From contig JAUSJA010000030.1 in the NCBI GenBank assembly GCA_030647905.1, positions 62,001 through 126,000 on the forward strand: 64,000 nt of DNA. Reading direction: 5' to 3'. Shown here one piece after another: positions 55,453 to 63,839 of this stretch. Position numbers and translations under genes: made by a program. The notes beneath the pieces were generated by a model. It ran no database searches, was not told the origin of the DNA, and saw nothing but the letters and a program-made list of their open reading frames with translations. Positions within the stretch are counted from its first letter, which is position 1, and each line of letters opens with the position of its first letter. Source of the DNA: Gemmatimonadaceae bacterium. GTDB taxonomy: Bacteria > Gemmatimonadota > Gemmatimonadetes > Gemmatimonadales > Gemmatimonadaceae.

Positions 55453-55500
55453 GGGCATGGGCCTTGCCGCTCGCAGTTCGGAGAAGATGGTCCCATGCCC
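55453..55500. repeat. Inverted repeat in the capD-like leader
   Basis: Perfect nine-base arms GGGCATGGG (55453-55461) and CCCATGCCC (55492-55500) with a 30-base loop, followed by ATTTTGTTTG. It could be a protein-binding site or an attenuator-like hairpin. Confidence 0.55.
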
Positions 55501-55543
55501 ATTTTGTTTGTGACGTCGAAATACCTCAAGCCAGAAACACGTC

Positions 55544-57454
55544 TTGACGCCTAAGCCAATCCGAAACAGGCACCTGTTCGTCGCCGACTTCCTGTCCGTT
55601 ATCGCGGCGACACTGATTGCGTTTCTCGTTCGCTTCGAGCAGCCGCAGTGGATAAGTGAGAATCTCCGCCTCGTCACTTTCTACCTGGCTCTCTCGGTAC
55701 CCCTCAGACTCTTCATATTCTTCATCGCCGGCATGTACCGGCGGCTCTGGCGCCACGCCAGCGTCGGCGAGCTCAGGCCGATCCTTCTCGCCGCCCTGGG
55801 CGGTGGGGTCGCCTGCGGGCTGATCGGGCTGATCGTCCTCCCCGCCACCGGCCTCACGCCGGCCAGGGTCCCGTTCTCCGTCATATTCATTGACACATTC
55901 CTGACCGGCGCCCTCATCTCCCTGCCGCGCCTCATGGCGAGGATCAACCGGGCGGGCTACACGCACCGCCGGAAGGACGACGGCGGAAAGCGCGTCCTCA
56001 TTGCCGGAGCGGGCGACGCGGGCAAGCTGGTCGTGAAGGAGCTGTTCGCCACGTCGCAGCTCGGCCTCGAGCCGATCGGCTTCGTGGATTCGGACGCCAC
56101 CAAGCACGGCCGCATACTGGCCGGCCTGCCGGTGTTCGGCCCCCTCGCGCACATCCCGGAGATCGTCGAGCGGCTCGGAGTCGCCGAGATCATCATCGCG
56201 ATGCCTTCGGCTCCCGGTACCGTGATCAGGCAGGTCGTTCGCGCGGCGCTCAGCTGCGGCATCCCCACCCGCACCGTGCCCAGCCTCCCCGAGATCATCT
56301 CGCGGCAGGGCAACGCCACGGGCTTGCGGGAAGTCGAGATCCAGGACCTCCTCCGCCGCGATGCCGTCGAGACCGACCTCGCCGCGGTCGCCGAACTGGC
56401 GACGAGCGAGACCGTTCTCATCACCGGCGCCGGCGGGTCCATCGGCAGCGAGCTCTGCCGGCAGCTCGCCCGGCTTGCTCCGTCCCGCCTGATTCTCCTC
56501 GGTCACGGGGAAAACTCCATCTTCGACATCTTCCAGGAGCTGACGCTCAGCTTCCCGGACGTCGAGATGATTCCCGTCATCGCCGACGTCCGCGACCGCG
56601 GCCGCATCCAGTACATCTTCCAGCAGTACCGCCCGCACGCCGTCTTCCACACCGCCGCGCACAAGCATGTGCCGCTGATGGAGGACAACGTCCTCGAGGC
56701 CGTCACCAACAACGTCGCCGGCACGCGCAACGTCGTGGACGCGGCGATCGAGGTGAACGTCCAGCACTTCGTGCTCATCTCGACGGACAAGGCGGTGCGC
56801 CCCACCAGCGTCATGGGCGCCACCAAGCGAATCGCCGAACAGCTCGTGCAGCACGCGGCGACCAAGCACCACCGCAATTTCGTCTCGGTGCGATTCGGCA
56901 ACGTCCTCGGCAGCCGCGGCTCGGTGGTTCCGACGTTCCTCCGGCAGATTCGCGCCGGCGGTCCCGTCACCGTGACGCACCCCGAGATGCGCCGCTATTT
57001 CATGACGATCCCGGAGGCCGTGCAGCTGGTGCTCCAGGCGGGCGCTCTTGGACGCGGCGGCGAGGTGTTCGTGCTCGACATGGGCGAGCAGATCCGCATC
57101 GTGGACATCGCCACCGATCTCATTCGCCTCTCCGGCCTCGAGGTCGGCGCCGACATCGAGATCACGTTCACCGGCGTGCGTCCGGGCGAAAAGCTGTACG
57201 AGGAGATGTTCTTCACCGCCGAGAACGTGCTGCCGACGGATCACCCCAAGGTGCTGCGCGCGCGCAACGGATTGCTCGCCGAGGGCACCGTGAAGCACAT
57301 AGACGCGCTCATGCGCTCTACGGACAGCGGCCGTCCGGAAGACGAGATCCGGAAGCTGCTCCAGACGCTCGTGCCCGATTTCCACCCGCACGGGGCTACT
57401 TCTCACGAGGGCGAGGCGCCGGCGCGCGGGTCGGAGACAGTCCGGCGGGCGTAA
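55544..57454 (+). CDS. UDP-sugar 4,6-dehydratase, WbpM/CapD type, membrane-anchored
   Basis: A 636-residue protein: about four N-terminal transmembrane helices, a CoA-binding-like Rossmann domain (RVLIAGAGDAGKLVVKEL, near 147-164), then the SDR dehydratase domain with TGAGGSIGSELCRQ (GAGGSIG 295-301). The catalytic motif has methionine in place of tyrosine, VMGATK (M424, K428), as in WbpM, which forms UDP-4-keto-6-deoxy-GlcNAc. This product would feed the WbpV-like reductase and possibly an aminotransferase. The start is a TTG at 55544; no ATG fits and no clear ribosome site is seen. Confidence 0.93.
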   Translation: MTPKPIRNRHLFVADFLSVIAATLIAFLVRFEQPQWISENLRLVTFYLALSVPLRLFIFFIAGMYRRLWRHASVGELRPILLAALGGGVACGLIGLIVLPATGLTPARVPFSVIFIDTFLTGALISLPRLMARINRAGYTHRRKDDGGKRVLIAGAGDAGKLVVKELFATSQLGLEPIGFVDSDATKHGRILAGLPVFGPLAHIPEIVERLGVAEIIIAMPSAPGTVIRQVVRAALSCGIPTRTVPSLPEIISRQGNATGLREVEIQDLLRRDAVETDLAAVAELATSETVLITGAGGSIGSELCRQLARLAPSRLILLGHGENSIFDIFQELTLSFPDVEMIPVIADVRDRGRIQYIFQQYRPHAVFHTAAHKHVPLMEDNVLEAVTNNVAGTRNVVDAAIEVNVQHFVLISTDKAVRPTSVMGATKRIAEQLVQHAATKHHRNFVSVRFGNVLGSRGSVVPTFLRQIRAGGPVTVTHPEMRRYFMTIPEAVQLVLQAGALGRGGEVFVLDMGEQIRIVDIATDLIRLSGLEVGADIEITFTGVRPGEKLYEEMFFTAENVLPTDHPKVLRARNGLLAEGTVKHIDALMRSTDSGRPEDEIRKLLQTLVPDFHPHGATSHEGEAPARGSETVRRA

Positions 57455-57469
57455 GGCCGTGCGACGCAG

Positions 57470-58189
57470 GTGACCGCCACAGTGACTGAGCCCTTCAACT
57501 ACTCCGGCACCGAGCTCACCTCCCTGGCCGAAGCGAAGAACTACTACGCCTGGGTCCTGAAGCAGTTCGAGCCTTTCCTCGGCCCGACGGTGATCGAGGC
57601 CGGCGCCGGGATCGGAACGTTCTCGGAATTCCTGCTCAGCGTGCCGCGCATCCGCCAGCTCATCGCCATCGAGCCCGCGGCGAATACGTTCCCAGCCCTC
57701 CAAAAGCGCTTCCAGGGCAATCCGCGGGTCCGGGTGACTCCCGGGTACCTCAGCCAGCATTACCGGTCCTTATCGGCGAATGCGTTCGTTGCGGTGAACG
57801 TCCTCGAGCATGTCGCGGATCATGAGGCGTTTCTGCGAGAGGCACGGGATGCCATTGTCCCCGGGGGCCATTTGCTCCTCTTCGCCCCCGCTCTTCCAGC
57901 GATCTACGGAACGCTCGACCGCGTCTTCGAGCACCATCGCCGGTACACGAAAGCCTCGCTGCGCGCCGTGATCGAGTCAGCCGGATGGAAGCCGCACCGC
58001 ATCAGCTACATGAATCTCCCGGGAATCGCCGCGTGGTTCATGGCCGGCCGCGTCCTCCGCAAATCGAGCATTGCGGCTCGTGACGTGAAGGCCTATGATC
58101 GGCTCGTCATCCCCTGGCTGTCGCGCCTGGAGTCGGTATTTTCGCCGCCGATAGGCTCCAACCTCGTCGCGATCGCGACCAAGCCCTGA
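57470..58189 (+). CDS. Class I SAM-dependent methyltransferase
   Basis: A 239-residue protein: motif I VIEAGAGIGTFSEFLL, IAIEPAANTF for ribose binding and VAVNVLEHVADHEAFLREA. The combination with the downstream DPM-like transferase two bases later is often seen in bacterial glycan clusters. GTG start at 57470; the next GTG at 57482 is an alternative. Substrate unknown. Confidence 0.82.
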   Translation: MTATVTEPFNYSGTELTSLAEAKNYYAWVLKQFEPFLGPTVIEAGAGIGTFSEFLLSVPRIRQLIAIEPAANTFPALQKRFQGNPRVRVTPGYLSQHYRSLSANAFVAVNVLEHVADHEAFLREARDAIVPGGHLLLFAPALPAIYGTLDRVFEHHRRYTKASLRAVIESAGWKPHRISYMNLPGIAAWFMAGRVLRKSSIAARDVKAYDRLVIPWLSRLESVFSPPIGSNLVAIATKP

Positions 58190-58191
58190 CC

Positions 58192-58995
58192 ATGAGCGAG
58201 CAGAATCCCATCAAAGTCTCGGTGCTGATGCCTGTGTACAACGAGCGCGCGACCGTCGCTCACGCGGTGAAGCGCGTGCGCGAGGTTCCGTTCGAGATGC
58301 AGATCATCTGCGTGGACGACTGCTCGACCGACGGAACGCACGATGTCCTGCGGGAGCTACGCGCGTCGGGTCGCATAGATGAGCTGGTCACTCACGAGGT
58401 GAATCGTGGAAAGGGCGCCGCGATCCGGACGGCGCTGGCGAAGGCGACGGGCGACGTGGTGGTGATCCAGGACGCCGATCTGGAGTACGATCCGTTCGAC
58501 ATTCTCCGCCTGCTCGGCCCCATCCGTGACGGTCGGGCCGACGCCGTTTTCGGCAGCCGCTTCAAGGGCGACGTGAGCCGCGTGCTCTACTACTGGCACA
58601 GTCTCGGCAACTGGGGGCTCACCACGCTCTCCAACATGCTCACCAACCTGAACATCTCCGACATAGAGACCTGCTACAAGCTGGTGAGGACCGATTTGAT
58701 GAAGAGCCTGCCGCTCACGTCGAACAGATTCGGGTTCGAGCCCGAGCTGACGGCGCGGCTGGCGCAGTCCCGTGCGCGGATTTACGAGGTGCCGATCAGC
58801 TACAGCGGCCGGACGTACGCCGAGGGGAAGAAGATCAGGTGGAGCGACGGTGTGGCGGCGCTGTGGCACATCGTGCGGTTTAATCTCCTGTCGCCGAAGG
58901 CGCCCGTGTATCGCGCAGCCATCCGTCCTTCAGTCCCGCCGAGCGAAGCTCCTCTATCATCTTCAGAGTCCGCAGCCGCCGCCCTTCCCCGTTGA
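58192..58995 (+). CDS. Family 2 glycosyltransferase, DPM1-like
   Basis: A 267-residue GT-A enzyme with VSVLMPVYNERATV, CVDDCSTDGT, VIQDADLEYDP as metal motif and GSRFKGDVSRVLYYWHSLGN, the layout of dolichyl/polyprenyl-phosphate sugar synthases without membrane helices. The conserved fold ends near residue 232; the remaining Ala/Ser/Pro-rich tail overlaps the convergent AlgJ-like gene by 116 bases and may be read-through sequence of little function. Confidence 0.87.
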   Translation: MSEQNPIKVSVLMPVYNERATVAHAVKRVREVPFEMQIICVDDCSTDGTHDVLRELRASGRIDELVTHEVNRGKGAAIRTALAKATGDVVVIQDADLEYDPFDILRLLGPIRDGRADAVFGSRFKGDVSRVLYYWHSLGNWGLTTLSNMLTNLNISDIETCYKLVRTDLMKSLPLTSNRFGFEPELTARLAQSRARIYEVPISYSGRTYAEGKKIRWSDGVAALWHIVRFNLLSPKAPVYRAAIRPSVPPSEAPLSSSESAAAALPR

Positions 58996-59902
58996 GGTGG
59001 TAGCGGGTGTCGAAGAAGAGATAGCCGGGATACACGAAATCGCGTGCCGTACCGACGATCGGTATGCGCATCCCCCGCGTCAGGCGTGACCTGAGCGAGT
59101 CAATCGCGGCGACGTTGATCGCGTACGAGCGATCTATATAGGATGGAAAGAGAAAGTAGGCATGCGCCTGCTCGTCCTTCGCTCGCTCGGCGATTCCGTT
59201 GAGATCGTCGAGAATGCGCTTGTTGAAGTCCTTCATCGGCGGCAGCGGCTTTACGAAGATCGAGTCGGGATCGTTGCCCTTCTTGCCGAGGTGGCTGACG
59301 ACGTCGCCGTACTGGTTGAAGGAGCGCCGGTTGTAAACCGCGTTCGTGTCCGGCGGGAAGAACTGGCTCTCCTTCCCTACCGCTGCGGCGGCGGCGTGAA
59401 GGAACGCGCGCCTCGCGTTCTCCACGCGCGGTCTCAATACCACATCAATGATCGAGTACGATCGCACGAAGTCGCCAATGCGGTCCGCCGGCGCGTAGAG
59501 CAGCGCGGTGTTGAGGGTGTTGTCGCCGTTGGCGTAGTCGCCGTAGAACTGGTCGAACTCGGGGACGACGACGACGGCGTCGCCGGGCCTGATGTACGGC
59601 TTCACCTGCGCCAGCATGTACTTGAGGCCGAGCTTGGCGTAGAGCCCCATGTTGACGACGGGGAGGCCGAGCGAGTCCTGCATCATCCTGCTGTCAATTC
59701 CGAATGCGAGGTTCGATCCGCCGACGAGAATGATTTTGGGTGACGGCGTATTCCGAATTAGCCGATCCTTCTCGAGTACGGCCGCGACGTAGCTGTCGTC
59801 CGTCGAGCGGATGTCGTACTGCCCGATGATCAATCCGGTCAGCGTGATCGCGGTGGCGAGCGCAGCGATCCTGAGCGTGAGCTTCTTCACGGCGGCGGAC
59901 AT
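58880..59902 (-). CDS. AlgJ-like SGNH-hydrolase-fold protein of a glycan acetylation system
   Basis: A 340-residue protein with an N-terminal membrane anchor or uncleaved signal (about 8-27) and a periplasmic SGNH-like domain: ILVGGSNLAFGID has the nucleophile Ser, and FFDTRYHLNGEG near the C-terminus has the Asp/His-Leu-Asn pattern of the catalytic pair. It is coupled by a TGATG overlap to an MBOAT gene, as in alginate, cellulose and peptidoglycan O-acetylation systems. It may receive the acetyl group from the MBOAT protein. Confidence 0.72.
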   Translation of the reverse strand: MSAAVKKLTLRIAALATAITLTGLIIGQYDIRSTDDSYVAAVLEKDRLIRNTPSPKIILVGGSNLAFGIDSRMMQDSLGLPVVNMGLYAKLGLKYMLAQVKPYIRPGDAVVVVPEFDQFYGDYANGDNTLNTALLYAPADRIGDFVRSYSIIDVVLRPRVENARRAFLHAAAAAVGKESQFFPPDTNAVYNRRSFNQYGDVVSHLGKKGNDPDSIFVKPLPPMKDFNKRILDDLNGIAERAKDEQAHAYFLFPSYIDRSYAINVAAIDSLRSRLTRGMRIPIVGTARDFVYPGYLFFDTRYHLNGEGRRLRTLKMIEELRSAGLKDGWLRDTRAPSATGD

Positions 59903-61356
59903 CAGAACTGGAAGTAGATGAATGCCTGCTCGGTGTTGATGCCGAGCAGCCAGACCGCCATGCACAACGCGTAGTATGCGGGCCATCGCACCCATGCCGG
60001 CTGGAGCCGGAACTGTTTCACCACGTCAACACGCGTGGAGACAACCTCCACAGTCATGAGCCCGGCGATGAGCACCAGCGAGTAAAGCACCTCGAGCCTG
60101 GAGATTCCCTCGGCGCGGAGAATATCCGGCAGGATCTGGTGAGCCGTCGGCCGCGCCAGGGCGGCGGACAGGATGTGGATTGCGTCCGTCGTCGTGTTGG
60201 CGCGGAAGAACACCCATGCGATGCAGCACAGGACGAACGTGATGCCGACGCTCATCACCATGCGGAGCCGGGGATGCGCGGCCAGTCCCGTCGCGCGTGC
60301 GACCGCTTCGCGCGCGCCCTGTGTGAAGAGCGAGAACATGAGGTAGAAGCCGTTGAGCGCGCCCCAGATCACGAACGTCCAGTTGGCTCCGTGCCACAGC
60401 CCGCTCAGGAGAAACGTGATGAAGATGTTCCAGTACCAGCGCGGCCTGGCGACGCGATTTCCGCCGAGCGGGATGTAGACGAAGTCGCGGAACCAGCTCG
60501 AGAGCGAGATGTGCCAGCGGCTCCAGAACTCGCTGATGGAGCGCGACAGGTACGGCCGGTCGAAGTTCTTCATCAGGCGGAAGCCCATCACCTCGGCGGC
60601 GCCGATCGCCATCTGCGAGTAGCCGGCGAAGTCGCAATAGATCTGGAACGCGAAGAAGACCGTGGCGATGACGAGCGTGAGCCCCTGAAAGCTCGTGGGG
60701 TCGTCGTAGACGATGTTGACGTAGCGCGCGAGGCGGTCGGCGATGACGACCTTCATAAACAGGCCCCACGCCATCTTGCGGAGCCCGTCGGTGACGCGCT
60801 CGTACTCAAAGGCGTGTTTCTCGTAGAACTGATGCAGCAGGTTCTGCGGCCGCTCGATGGGGCCCGCGACGAGCTGCGGGAAGAACATCACGTAGAGGGC
60901 GAATATCCCGAGGTGACGCTCGGCAGGATGGCGTCCGCGATAGACCTCGACCGTGTACGACATCGCCTGGAACGTGTGGAACGAGAGGCCGATTGGCAGG
61001 ATGATGCCGAGCGGCACGAGGTGATAGGGCCAGTGGAAGACCTCGGCGATGGCGTGAGCGTTGGCGTTGAGGAAGTTGACGTACTTGAAGACCGCGAGGA
61101 CGCCGACGTTGGCGACGATGCTCATCACCAGGAACCACTTCCGCTTCGATCCCGCTGCGTTCTCGATGAGGATTCCCGCTACGTAGTCAACCGCGATCGT
61201 GAAGAACAGGATCAGGATGTAGACGGGGATGAACGCCATGTAGAAGTAGCAGCTTGCGGCGAGCAGCCACGCCCAGCGGTAGCGGTGGGGCAGGACGAAA
61301 TAGATCGTCGCCACCACCGGAAAGAAGATCAGGAAGGTGAAGGAGTTGAAGAGCAC
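59902..61356 (-). CDS. MBOAT-family O-acetyltransferase, AlgI-like
   Basis: A 484-residue polytopic protein. The family histidine is H322 in FLLSGLWHGANWTF; MFFPQLVAGPIERP, YCDFAGYSQMAIGAA and RWHISLSSWFRDFVYIPLGG complete the MBOAT signature. It would carry acetyl groups across the inner membrane for O-acetylation of an exported polysaccharide, in partnership with the AlgJ-like protein. GTG start. Confidence 0.93.
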   Translation of the reverse strand: MLFNSFTFLIFFPVVATIYFVLPHRYRWAWLLAASCYFYMAFIPVYILILFFTIAVDYVAGILIENAAGSKRKWFLVMSIVANVGVLAVFKYVNFLNANAHAIAEVFHWPYHLVPLGIILPIGLSFHTFQAMSYTVEVYRGRHPAERHLGIFALYVMFFPQLVAGPIERPQNLLHQFYEKHAFEYERVTDGLRKMAWGLFMKVVIADRLARYVNIVYDDPTSFQGLTLVIATVFFAFQIYCDFAGYSQMAIGAAEVMGFRLMKNFDRPYLSRSISEFWSRWHISLSSWFRDFVYIPLGGNRVARPRWYWNIFITFLLSGLWHGANWTFVIWGALNGFYLMFSLFTQGAREAVARATGLAAHPRLRMVMSVGITFVLCCIAWVFFRANTTTDAIHILSAALARPTAHQILPDILRAEGISRLEVLYSLVLIAGLMTVEVVSTRVDVVKQFRLQPAWVRWPAYYALCMAVWLLGINTEQAFIYFQF

Positions 61357-61402
61357 TTATTGGAATAAAATGGTGTCGCGGGGAATTTAACCGAAGGGGG
61401 AC

Positions 61403-61428
61403 GGACCGAAATGCAGGACCGAAATGCA
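61403..61428. repeat. Duplicated 13-base direct repeat
   Basis: GGACCGAAATGCA occurs twice head to tail in the 218-base divergent gap between the MBOAT and second gmd-like genes. Confidence 0.85.
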
Positions 61429-61574
61429 CTGCAAGCGGGGAGCGAACGGTGAGCCTGGACTCAGTGAAACCAAGGGGACATTTCTACTTTGGCTGGACAC
61501 GCCGCTATCATGGCGACAGCGCGCTCCACAAATTAGGGCACGTCGCTCCTGGGTGAAACTCAACCATCGCATCA

Positions 61575-62585
61575 ATGACTTACGCAGGGCCTGTCGCCAC
61601 AGCAGGAAACCCGAAGCGCGCCCTCATCTGCGGCGTGTCCGGACAGGACGGCGCCTACCTCACGCGCTTTCTCCTTTCGCGCGGCTACGAGGTATTCGGC
61701 ACATCGCGCGACGCCCAGGTCTCCCACTTCACCAAGCTCCACAGGCTCGGCCTTCAGGGAAAGATTCAGCTCGAGTCCATGGCCGTGACGGATTTTCGCA
61801 GCGTTCTGCAGGCAGTGCGAAAGGCGGCGCCAGACGAAATTTACAACCTCGCCGGCCAAAGCTCCGTCGGCCTCTCATTCCAGCAGCCCGTCGAAACGCT
61901 CGAGAGCATCAGTCTCGGCACCTTGAACCTCCTCGAGGCAATCAGGTTCGTCGAGCACCCCATCCGCTTCTACAATGCGGGATCGAGCGAGTGCTTCGGC
62001 GACACGGGAGGCGCCGCGGCGAACGAGACGACACCCTTCAGACCGCGGAGCCCGTACGCGGTCGCAAAGTCAGCAGCATTCTGGGAAGTCGCCAACTATC
62101 GCGAAGCGTACGGACTCTACGCCTGCTCGGGAATTCTGTACAATCACGAGTCCCCGCTCCGCCCCGAGCGATTCGTCACCCGCAAGGTCGTCGCGGCCGC
62201 GTGCCGCATCGCCGGCGGCAGCGGCGAGACACTTCACCTCGGCAACGTCAATATCGAAAGGGACTGGGGTTGGGCTCCCGAGTACGTCGAGGCGATGTGG
62301 CTGATGCTGCAGCAACCGAGCCCGGACGATTTCGTGATCGCGACGGGACAGCTCAACTCGCTGGGATCGTTCGTCGAAATGGCGTTCCGCGAGGTGGGGC
62401 TGGACTGGCGGGAGCACGTACAGCTCGACCCCGCCTTTCTACGCCCCACGGATCTCGCCCGAGGAGTAGGCGATCCGTCCCTCGCCGCCCGCAAGCTGAA
62501 TTGGTCAGCCCGCTACCGGATGCGCGACGTGGTGCGGATGATGGTCGAAGGAGAGCGGATTATCCTCGCCGGCGGCGCGCTCTGA
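61575..62585 (+). CDS. GDP-mannose 4,6-dehydratase-like protein (second copy)
   Basis: A 336-residue extended SDR of the Gmd group: ICGVSGQDGAYLTRFLL, YNLAGQSSVGLSFQQP, GSSECFGDTGG with the catalytic Ser and Glu, SPYAVAK and YNHESPLRPERFVTRK. It differs from the gmd at 54117 in many positions (STSEMYG becomes GSSECFG) and stands alone without a reductase partner, so it may make the 4-keto intermediate for another sugar, for example a perosamine- or rhamnose-type GDP-sugar. Confidence 0.88.
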   Translation: MTYAGPVATAGNPKRALICGVSGQDGAYLTRFLLSRGYEVFGTSRDAQVSHFTKLHRLGLQGKIQLESMAVTDFRSVLQAVRKAAPDEIYNLAGQSSVGLSFQQPVETLESISLGTLNLLEAIRFVEHPIRFYNAGSSECFGDTGGAAANETTPFRPRSPYAVAKSAAFWEVANYREAYGLYACSGILYNHESPLRPERFVTRKVVAAACRIAGGSGETLHLGNVNIERDWGWAPEYVEAMWLMLQQPSPDDFVIATGQLNSLGSFVEMAFREVGLDWREHVQLDPAFLRPTDLARGVGDPSLAARKLNWSARYRMRDVVRMMVEGERIILAGGAL

Positions 62586-62587
62586 CC

Positions 62588-63370
62588 CTACTGCCCGAAA
62601 ACCTTTCTCCAGAAACCGAGCTGCACCGGCTCCAGGGGATCAACGTCGATCGGATCTTCCGATCTCAGAATCCGCTCGGGATTCGTCACGGTGAGCGCGC
62701 GAAGCTGGGCCGCTCCACCCCTCTCGAGCATCGCGGCTGAGCACTGCTGAATGGTGCACCGCCCTCTCGAGTGATAGTCGCTCGAAAGATAGTGCGCCCA
62801 TCCGCTTTCCAGGATCTGCCATGAAAGCCGTCTCGGGGTGGCGCCGTACTGCCCGACAAGCGACCCGCAGTTGACCTGGATCAGCGCACCCGCTTCGCGC
62901 CATGCCTCGATCAGCTCGACGTTGGAACCCATGTCCGCGTACCGCTCGGGGTGAGCGATGATGGGCGTCACCCCCTGCCCCACCACCGACCGGATCGGCA
63001 TCGTGCTGTTGGGAGGCACGTTCATGAAGGGAAACTCGACGAGCGCAAATCGCGTTCCTGCGAGACGAAGTCGCGGGTCCGTCAATGATGGTGACGGAAC
63101 GTCGAGCATCATCTCCACGCCCCTCTCCAGGCGCACCGCTGGGAACTCGGCGACGGAAAGTTTTTCGAGAGCAGCAAATGCTTCATCTAGCTGGCCAAGG
63201 TAACTCTCCAGCTCGCGGGGCCGACCGGTGAGCGATGCCCGAATGTGCGGCGTCGTGACGATCGTCGTGACGCCCTGCTCGAGCATGGTGGCCAGTCCGG
63301 ACCGCGATTCCTTGATATCCACGGCGCCGTCGTCGACGCCCGGCATGAGATGGTTATGAAAGTCGAACAT
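62588..63370 (-). CDS. CpsB/YwqE-type PHP tyrosine-protein phosphatase
   Basis: A 260-residue metal-dependent phosphatase of the PHP family. FDFHNHLMPGVDDG (H5, H7), TTPHIR, ERGVEMM, IAHPERY and SSDYHSR provide the metal ligands in the expected order. In other bacteria such enzymes dephosphorylate BY-kinases that regulate capsule length. No BY-kinase is encoded in the window, so the partner must lie outside or the substrate differs. Its end faces the second gmd-like gene with two bases between the stops. Confidence 0.88.
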   Translation of the reverse strand: MFDFHNHLMPGVDDGAVDIKESRSGLATMLEQGVTTIVTTPHIRASLTGRPRELESYLGQLDEAFAALEKLSVAEFPAVRLERGVEMMLDVPSPSLTDPRLRLAGTRFALVEFPFMNVPPNSTMPIRSVVGQGVTPIIAHPERYADMGSNVELIEAWREAGALIQVNCGSLVGQYGATPRRLSWQILESGWAHYLSSDYHSRGRCTIQQCSAAMLERGGAAQLRALTVTNPERILRSEDPIDVDPLEPVQLGFWRKVFGQ

Positions 63371-63526
63371 CAGGTTCGCAATCTAATTCCAGGAGTTCCC
63401 TGCTGATGAAACTCGACGCGATCACGCTTCCCGCACGGAGGTCGATACCCTATGTGCCCCCGTTTTGCTGAAGCGGTATTCACGATCCCGTTCCGCACAG
63501 CCGACACTCCAGGAAGGTGACTCATC

Positions 63527-63817
63527 TTGAGCCGCACCGTGAACGATTCCCCCGAGCCCGCGTCCCAGCTTACCTGTTCGGTCGTCGTACCGACCTTCGG
63601 AAGGCCCGATGAGCTGGACCGCTGCCCCGCGGCAAGCGCGGGGCAGGATTATCCACGCTTCGACGTCATCGTGGTGGACAACTTCGCCGGAGACCCAGCC
63701 ACGGAGACGGTGAATCGTGGCTGCGTCCTGATGAAGAGAATGCAGGCAACCGCAGCCGCGCCGAGGAAGGCATGGGGCCTTGAGTTTACCGCCCCTTGGA
63801 GACTACGCATTATATAG
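63527..63817 (+). pseudogene. Remnant of a family 2 glycosyltransferase gene
   Basis: Only the first nucleotide-binding half survives: CSVVVPTFGRPDELDRC, QDYPRFDVIVVDN and a following NRGCVLMK-like stretch, then the frame becomes unrelated and stops after 96 codons, about a third of a normal GT2. AGGAAGGTGA before a TTG start is one of the few good ribosome sites in the window. A palindromic element lies within the frame. A functional gene is unlikely. Confidence 0.65.
63623..63645. repeat. REP-like palindrome inside the glycosyltransferase remnant
   Basis: Perfect nine-base arms TGCCCCGCG and CGCGGGGCA around a GCAAG loop. It interrupts the region where GT2 proteins have the conserved helix after the first strand. 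Confidence 0.85.
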
Positions 63818-63839
63818 TCGCGACTGGATCTCGCGGGCC

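Larger units (their letters stand above)
55209..55543. other. Divergent intergenic region between gmd and the capD-like gene
   Basis: It holds a triple 13-base tandem repeat, weak promoter candidates on both strands and a nine-base inverted repeat near the right end. No short coding frame convinced me. It is the only sizeable non-coding region in the centre of the window and the likely control point for both transcription units. Confidence 0.6.

Noticed and set aside
55209-55543. JUMPstart/ops-type antitermination element before the convoy
   Set aside because: The GGCGGTAGCGT-like core was not found in this gap or before other operon starts.
55526-57760. A 744-codon open frame on the minus strand opposite the capD-like gene
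   Set aside because: It runs antisense through a gene with intact dehydratase motifs, is rich in Arg, His, Glu and Asp without any recognisable domain, and is explained by high GC content.
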